From Limnochordia bacterium (GTDB taxonomy: Bacteria > Bacillota > Limnochordia > Darwinibacteriales > B1SED10-159), in the NCBI GenBank assembly GCA_007132255.1, contig SLOZ01000510.1, positions 1 to 9,313 of the forward strand: a stretch of 9,313 bases of DNA, given 5' to 3'. This document shows, piece after piece, positions 5,985 through 9,313 of this stretch; the first letter of the stretch is position 1; every line of letters begins with the position of its first letter. Under the pieces are notes generated by a model. It was given only the letters and a program-made list of their open reading frames with translations, was not told the DNA's origin and did no database searches. Position numbers and translations under genes: made by a program.

Positions 5985-7316
5985 TTAAGTCAAGGCTAGG
6001 TATTCATCCAACTCCCATTGGTGAACCTGTGTGCGATAGCGATCCCATTCGATGGTTTTCGCCTTCACGAAGTTCTCGTAGACATGACTGCCCAGTGCTT
6101 CCTGGATGACTTTGTCCGCCTGCAGTTCTGCCAAGGCTTTTTCTAATGAACCAGGTAAACTAAGGATGCTGGCTGCATCGCGTTCGGCTTCCGTCATGGA
6201 GAAGATATTGTCGGTGCATTCCGGACCCAAGGGCATTTGGTTTTCGATTCCATCCAAGCCGGCGGCCAACGACACGGCCAACGCCAAGTATGGGTTAGCT
6301 GAAGGATCCGGGCTGCGCAGCTCTAAACGAGTGCCAGCGCCTGAGGCGGCAGGAATGCGTATCAGTGAACTGCGGTTAGAGCTGGACCAAGCAATGTAGA
6401 CCGGCGCTTCATAGCCAGGTACTAATCGCTTATAGGAGTTGATCAAAGGATTGGTGATGGCTGTAAAGGCCGGTGCGTGGTTCAGCAATCCTGCCAGGTA
6501 CCAGCGAGCTTCTTCACTCAAACCGATGCTGTCACTTTCATCATAAAAGGCATTGTGCGAATTCCTGAAGAGCGATTGGTGAATATGCATTCCTGAACCA
6601 TTCTCACCCACGATGGGTTTTGGCATGAAAGACGCATAGAGACCGTGCTTCTGAGCGATCATCTTGGTTACGTTGCGGAACGTGCTGATGTTGTCTGCTG
6701 TCGTGATCGCATCTTCGTATTTGAAATCAATTTCATGCTGTCCTGGAGCCACTTCATGGTGCGATGCTTCCACAAGGAAGCCCATAGTCTGCAGCGCAAA
6801 GACGATTTCTTCACGAGCGGCTTCACCTTTGTCTACCGGTGAAAGATCGAAATAGCCACCACGGTCATTGGTTTCAATGATTGGGGTACCATCTTCAGAT
6901 GTCTTCAGCAGGAAAAACTCTGGCTCAGGACCCACAAACATAGTATAGCCCAAACTGGCTGCTTTCTCGGTCATCCGCTTCAAGACACCCCGGGGACAAC
7001 CGGCGAACGGCTGATCGTCAGCGGTATAGACGTCGCAGATGAGGCGAGCTACTTTTTTGCCATGGCTCTGCCAAGGAAAGATGCAGAATGTGTTTGGGTC
7101 AGGCTTAAGGTACATGTCTGATTCTTGAATGCGAACAAAGCCCTGAATCGAAGAACCGTCAAACATGATACCGTTCTTCAGAGCTGTTTCCAGCTGGTTC
7201 ATGGCTATGGTTATGTTTTTTGTGGTACCAAGGATATCGGTAAACTGGAGGCGCACCAGTTGTACCCGTTCTTCATCGGCCATGCGCAGAATATCAGTTG
7301 CGGTTAAACTTGACAT
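5985..7316 (-). CDS. glnA: Glutamine synthetase, GSI-alpha type (copy adjacent to glnR)
   Basis: This is the main candidate for the assimilatory glutamine synthetase, making glutamine from glutamate, ammonia and ATP. It has 443 residues from ATG 7316 and resembles B. subtilis GlnA more closely than its neighbour does. Motifs: FDGSSIQGF (52-60), Arg62 in VRIQESDM at the same number as the B. subtilis feedback-inhibition arginine, GPEPEFF (129-135, E131/E133), HHEVAPGQHE (186-195), SGMHIH (241-246), RLVPGYEAP (297-305, flap Glu303), and RLELR (330-334). There is no adenylylation loop. An in-frame TTG at 7358 would add 14 residues, but it sits almost at the predicted transcription start and lacks a ribosome binding site, whereas AAAAGGAGA precedes 7316 correctly. 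It is transcribed divergently from glnR; the second synthetase follows after 284 bp on the same strand. Repression by GlnR under ample nitrogen is inferred from the shared promoter dyads. Confidence 0.95.
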   Translation of the reverse strand: MSSLTATDILRMADEERVQLVRLQFTDILGTTKNITIAMNQLETALKNGIMFDGSSIQGFVRIQESDMYLKPDPNTFCIFPWQSHGKKVARLICDVYTADDQPFAGCPRGVLKRMTEKAASLGYTMFVGPEPEFFLLKTSEDGTPIIETNDRGGYFDLSPVDKGEAAREEIVFALQTMGFLVEASHHEVAPGQHEIDFKYEDAITTADNISTFRNVTKMIAQKHGLYASFMPKPIVGENGSGMHIHQSLFRNSHNAFYDESDSIGLSEEARWYLAGLLNHAPAFTAITNPLINSYKRLVPGYEAPVYIAWSSSNRSSLIRIPAASGAGTRLELRSPDPSANPYLALAVSLAAGLDGIENQMPLGPECTDNIFSMTEAERDAASILSLPGSLEKALAELQADKVIQEALGSHVYENFVKAKTIEWDRYRTQVHQWELDEYLALT

Positions 7317-7320
7317 TAAT
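7311..7320 (-). promoter_or_regulatory. ATTAATGTCA motif over the glnA start codon, possible second GlnR half-site
   Basis: The 10 bases ATTAATGTCA at the glnA start codon also occur in the operator-like dyad of the other synthetase (5751-5760, + strand); the match continues for an eleventh base, A. No opposite arm is evident here, so it may be chance created by the start codon. Confidence 0.2.
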
Positions 7321-7323
7321 ATC

Positions 7324-7332
7324 TCTCCTTTT
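7324..7332 (-). promoter_or_regulatory. Ribosome binding site that sets the glnA start
   Basis: AAAAGGAGA on the - strand ends 7 bases before ATG 7316. It decides between that start and the in-frame TTG at 7358. Confidence 0.85.
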
Positions 7333-7369
7333 GCGGCTTTTTCGCCAGGCAAAGTCAATTTCTAATCCA

Positions 7370-7399
7370 ACTTTACCACCAAACATGACATGATGTCAA
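7370..7399 (-). promoter_or_regulatory. Promoter of glnA (copy next to glnR)
   Basis: On the - strand, TTGACA (7399-7394) is followed by an 18-base spacer and TAAAGT (7375-7370) with an extended -10 TGG. Transcription would start near 7363, giving a leader of about 47 bases. The -35 is covered by the perfect dyad at 7386-7398. Confidence 0.65.
7386..7398 (-). promoter_or_regulatory. Operator-like perfect palindrome at the glnA -35, probable GlnR site
   Basis: TGACATGATGTCA is a perfect 13-base palindrome, with 6-base arms TGACAT/ATGTCA around one central base. It overlaps the -35, so a bound protein should block RNA polymerase. Assignment to GlnR rests on position and on similar dyads at the other two promoters. 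Confidence 0.55.
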
Positions 7400-7410
7400 G
7401 TTCTATTGCG

Positions 7411-7430
7411 GTAAATATGTTAGGATTTAC
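7411..7430. promoter_or_regulatory. Inverted repeat midway between the divergent glnA and glnR promoters
   Basis: GTAAAT-N8-ATTTAC is a perfect 6-bp inverted repeat located between the two back-to-back -35 elements. Its sequence differs from the TRACA/TGTYA dyads, so it could bind another regulator or lower-affinity GlnR, or be chance in an AT-rich stretch. Confidence 0.35.
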
Positions 7431-7436
7431 TCATAA

Positions 7437-7465
7437 TTGACAAAAGATAACACCGATGTTACTAT
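7437..7465 (+). promoter_or_regulatory. Promoter of glnR
   Basis: TTGACA (7437-7442), an exact 17-base spacer and TACTAT (7460-7465), with an extended -10 TGT just before it. It is divergent from the glnA promoter; the two -35 elements are 37 bases apart. The leader is about 13 bases and carries AGGAGGTG (7473-7480), 5 bases before ATG. Confidence 0.75.
7448..7461 (+). promoter_or_regulatory. Operator-like dyad in the glnR promoter spacer, probable autoregulation site
   Basis: TAACA-CCGA-TGTTA is a perfect 5-bp inverted repeat lying between -35 and -10 and entering the -10. The position is typical of MerR-family operators, but a 17-base spacer suits repression better than the MerR DNA-distortion activation mechanism. 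Autoregulation is inferred. Confidence 0.5.
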
Positions 7466-7485
7466 CTAAATGAGGAGGTGAATGG

Positions 7486-7833
7486 ATGCTTTCCATCGGT
7501 GAGGTAGAACAGCTAACAGGGTTGAGCAGCCGCCAGATCCGCTACTATGAAAAGGTTGGGTTAATCCATTTTCAACGCACTCCCGGAGGGCAGCGGCGTT
7601 TTGTTAAACATGACATAGAAACACTGCTTCGGATCCGGCAGTTATTGGATGAAGAAGGGGATATTGAAGGTGTGAAGCGCCGAATGGAGCGGGAGCAGCA
7701 GCTGGGGCAAAAGCCGCTGTCGGATCAAGAGCGAGCGAAACTCACATCGTTGTATCCAGTATCGGATCGACCAGGATTGCTGCGAGCGCTGCAGGGCATT
7801 GAAGTACCTAAGCCTAAACGACCATCCAAATAG
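7486..7833 (+). CDS. glnR: GlnR-type MerR-family nitrogen regulator
   Basis: GlnR is a dimeric winged-helix repressor that, together with feedback-inhibited glutamine synthetase, shuts off glnA when glutamine is plentiful. The 115-residue product has the MerR helix-turn-helix IGEVEQLTGLSSRQIRYYE (4-22), wing PGGQRRFVKHDIETLLRI (about 33-50), and a dimerisation helix with GDIEGVKRRMEREQQ. SSRQIRYYE is close to the GlnR/TnrA recognition segment (SARQIRYYE in B. subtilis). A TGA five codons upstream and AGGAGGTG (7473-7480) fix the start, so the N-terminal extension of B. subtilis GlnR (135 aa) is absent. The C-terminal tail is also unlike B. subtilis GlnR: the final RFFH is missing and it ends in proline and lysine/arginine residues. 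Divergence from glnA and the dyads in both promoters support the assignment; another MerR member is the alternative. Confidence 0.85.
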   Translation: MLSIGEVEQLTGLSSRQIRYYEKVGLIHFQRTPGGQRRFVKHDIETLLRIRQLLDEEGDIEGVKRRMEREQQLGQKPLSDQERAKLTSLYPVSDRPGLLRALQGIEVPKPKRPSK

Positions 7834-7835
7834 AG

Positions 7836-7878
7836 AAACGCACTCCTACAACACGCTATTGTAGGAAGTGCGTTTTTT
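7836..7878 (+). terminator. Strong intrinsic terminator after glnR
   Basis: AAACGCACTCCTACAA and TTGTAGGAAGTGCGTTT form a 16-bp stem with one bulged A and a 7-base loop, ending in six T (7873-7878). On the opposite strand the stem is followed by only TTTC after A-rich DNA, so it may also work weakly for the convergent nucleotidase. The T-run shares two bases with that gene's stop codon. Confidence 0.9.
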
Positions 7879-9313
7879 AAGGTCGACGCCAGCGAATTCG
7901 ACCATGGGCTGCAGGGACATAGTGGGGATGAGCTAAAAGGAAAGCGCCAATGGCATCGCGCACCAACCCGAAATCATTGAGCAGTTCTGCTCTGGGCAGC
8001 ATCCAATAATTGGAACCGCCAGCGGCCAGAAAGTCACTGACAGCCAGGGTGTACCGTTCGTTGGCAGCCAGGGGCATACCTTGGATGGTTATGTCCTCAG
8101 GAAGGCTGCCTACCACAGTGTAGGTGGCACCGGAAATCTGTTCACCACCTCGTGCCGCCATATGCCGAAACACCTGCTCCACTTGGCGTCCAGATAGTTC
8201 CAGAGTTCGAATGCTACTCCCGAATGGCTCAACGCGATAGAGATCCTCCAGTGTGACAGGCCCGGCAGCCAAGTCGGCGCGTAAGCCGCCGCTGTTGTAC
8301 AGGGCAAAGTCGGCATCGGTACTCCAAAGCAGAGCGTCCGTTACGAGATTGCCCAACGGGGAGTCGCCCACCCACCAAGCGGCACTGCGCGTGACTGCTT
8401 CCGGAACGTAACCCACTACTTCTTGGAGGAGGACGTGGGAGGTGGTCTGTACCCACGACTCCAAGATGGATTCCACCATGGGGTTAGGCTTGATGTGTTC
8501 GTCCATAGGCAGCAAAGTGGTAGAAGTGGCTTGGATAGAAGTTCCCTCCATATGAAGATCTACGCGGCCAAGATATAGACCCCATTGGTAGGCCTGGACA
8601 ATAGTGGTGTCTTTCACTTGTACAGGCTCTTCTAGTTTGCTGTGACTGTGTCCCCCAATAATCAAGTCGATACCGGCTAGATCAGCGGCTAACTTCCGAT
8701 CCGCTTCCTGTCCCAAGTGGGACAGCACAATTAGGACATCATAATCGTTGGCATAGTGGTTTTGCAGACGGCGCACCACGGGCATCGGAGCCATGAACTT
8801 CAAGCCGACAACGTTGTGTGGGTGCGAAGCCGTCACCGTCGTCGGTGTGGTAAGACCAATGACCATAATGGTCACGTCGTTCAACTCGAAAAACACATAC
8901 CCCGGTGCATAGGGGGAGCCGTTTGCGCGGCGTTGGATATTGGCACTGATTAAGGGGATAGCACTGTGCTCTATGTATTGGGTTAGAAGGTCTTGGCCGT
9001 AGTCGAACTCGTGGTTGCCGAGGACGATGGCATCATAGCCTGTTAAGGCCGCACCCAAAAGCACGGCTCTACCCTCGGTTAATGAGCAGATCGCCGTGCC
9101 AGAAAAAAGATCACCGGCATCGAAGAGCAGGGTATTTGGATTCTGTGCCCGAACGTCTTGAACAGCTGCGGCTAAACGAGCGAACCCTCCAGCCATCTGG
9201 TTCCAGTCGGCGTGAGGGTACTCACTGATGCGTCCATGGATGTCATTGGTGTGAAGTACAGTGATCGTGAAGGGATCTCCGGCCTGAGTGTCGAAAGTAT
9301 TACAAGCGACAAC
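7877..9313 (-). CDS. 5'-nucleotidase / UshA-YfkN family metallophosphoesterase, 5' end outside window
   Basis: This enzyme family hydrolyses nucleotides (or UDP-sugars and similar phosphoesters) outside the cytoplasm with a two-metal centre. The frame stays open past ATG 9196 to the right edge, and the upstream 39 residues hold the essential first metal motif, so 9196 is not the start. In visible numbering (1 = base 9313): HTNDIHG (21-27, D24/H26), DAGDLF (65-70), GNHEFD (99-104), LSHLG (198-202) and GGHSH (220-224) complete the metal site. The C-terminal nucleotide-binding domain has NSGGLR (340-345), VEPFGSSI (361-368) and SDFLAAGGSNYWML (426-439). VVAC at the first visible residues fits a lipobox, suggesting a lipoprotein whose signal helix lies outside the window. 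A role in phosphate or nucleoside scavenging is inferred; no functional link to glnR is evident. It converges on glnR, sharing the terminator region. Confidence 0.92.
   Translation of the reverse strand, partial: VVACNTFDTQAGDPFTITVLHTNDIHGRISEYPHADWNQMAGGFARLAAAVQDVRAQNPNTLLFDAGDLFSGTAICSLTEGRAVLLGAALTGYDAIVLGNHEFDYGQDLLTQYIEHSAIPLISANIQRRANGSPYAPGYVFFELNDVTIMVIGLTTPTTVTASHPHNVVGLKFMAPMPVVRRLQNHYANDYDVLIVLSHLGQEADRKLAADLAGIDLIIGGHSHSKLEEPVQVKDTTIVQAYQWGLYLGRVDLHMEGTSIQATSTTLLPMDEHIKPNPMVESILESWVQTTSHVLLQEVVGYVPEAVTRSAAWWVGDSPLGNLVTDALLWSTDADFALYNSGGLRADLAAGPVTLEDLYRVEPFGSSIRTLELSGRQVEQVFRHMAARGGEQISGATYTVVGSLPEDITIQGMPLAANERYTLAVSDFLAAGGSNYWMLPRAELLNDFGLVRDAIGAFLLAHPHYVPAAHGRIRWRRP

Noticed and set aside
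7317..7358. Longer glutamine synthetase start at TTG 7358
   Set aside because: It lies about 5 bases from the predicted transcription start with no ribosome binding site; ATG 7316 has a strong one and gives the family N-terminus.
1..9313. CRISPR arrays, insertion sequences, tRNA or rRNA genes, prophage or defence genes
   Set aside because: No regularly spaced repeats, transposase or integrase motifs, terminal repeats or structured RNA signatures were seen on either strand.

Overview
The window looks like chromosomal DNA of a Bacillota (Firmicutes) bacterium. Indicators are a GlnR-type MerR regulator next to GSI-alpha glutamine synthetases, strong AGGAGG-like ribosome binding sites, and promoters with a TTGACA -35 and TGn-extended -10. 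Base composition is balanced rather than AT-rich, so a typical low-GC Bacillus seems unlikely. I cannot name the genus. I see no mobile elements, CRISPR arrays, rRNA or tRNA.

Left part (1-4335, all + strand): a four-helix membrane NarL-type sensor histidine kinase whose start is at or beyond the left edge; a YvbK-like GNAT acetyltransferase broken by one extra base; then a tight run of a class I SAM-dependent methyltransferase, a DUF429 RNase H-like protein overlapping it by 17 bp, and a DUF523 (TudS-like, three-cysteine iron-sulfur) plus DUF1722 (YbgA-like) fusion. The last three look co-transcribed and are of uncertain function.

Central part (4354-7833): a nitrogen-assimilation locus. Two complete but diverged glutamine synthetase genes lie in tandem on the - strand, each with its own promoter. 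A short glnR-type regulator is transcribed divergently from the upstream copy. Each of the three promoters carries a TRACA...TGTYA-like dyad that overlaps the -35 or fills the -35/-10 spacer, suggesting one GlnR circuit that represses both synthetases and itself. The half-site order is reversed relative to the Bacillus subtilis GlnR box, and the arm spacing varies among the three sites. The 284-bp gap between the two synthetases holds three hairpins and no convincing gene.

Right part (7836-9313): a strong hairpin terminator between convergent genes, then a 5'-nucleotidase/UshA-family metallophosphoesterase on the - strand that runs off the right edge. The first visible residues resemble a lipobox, so it is probably an exported lipoprotein.

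The most interesting material is the GlnR/dual-GS regulatory architecture and the methyltransferase-DUF429-DUF523/DUF1722 cluster. Nothing here proves a wholly new system.
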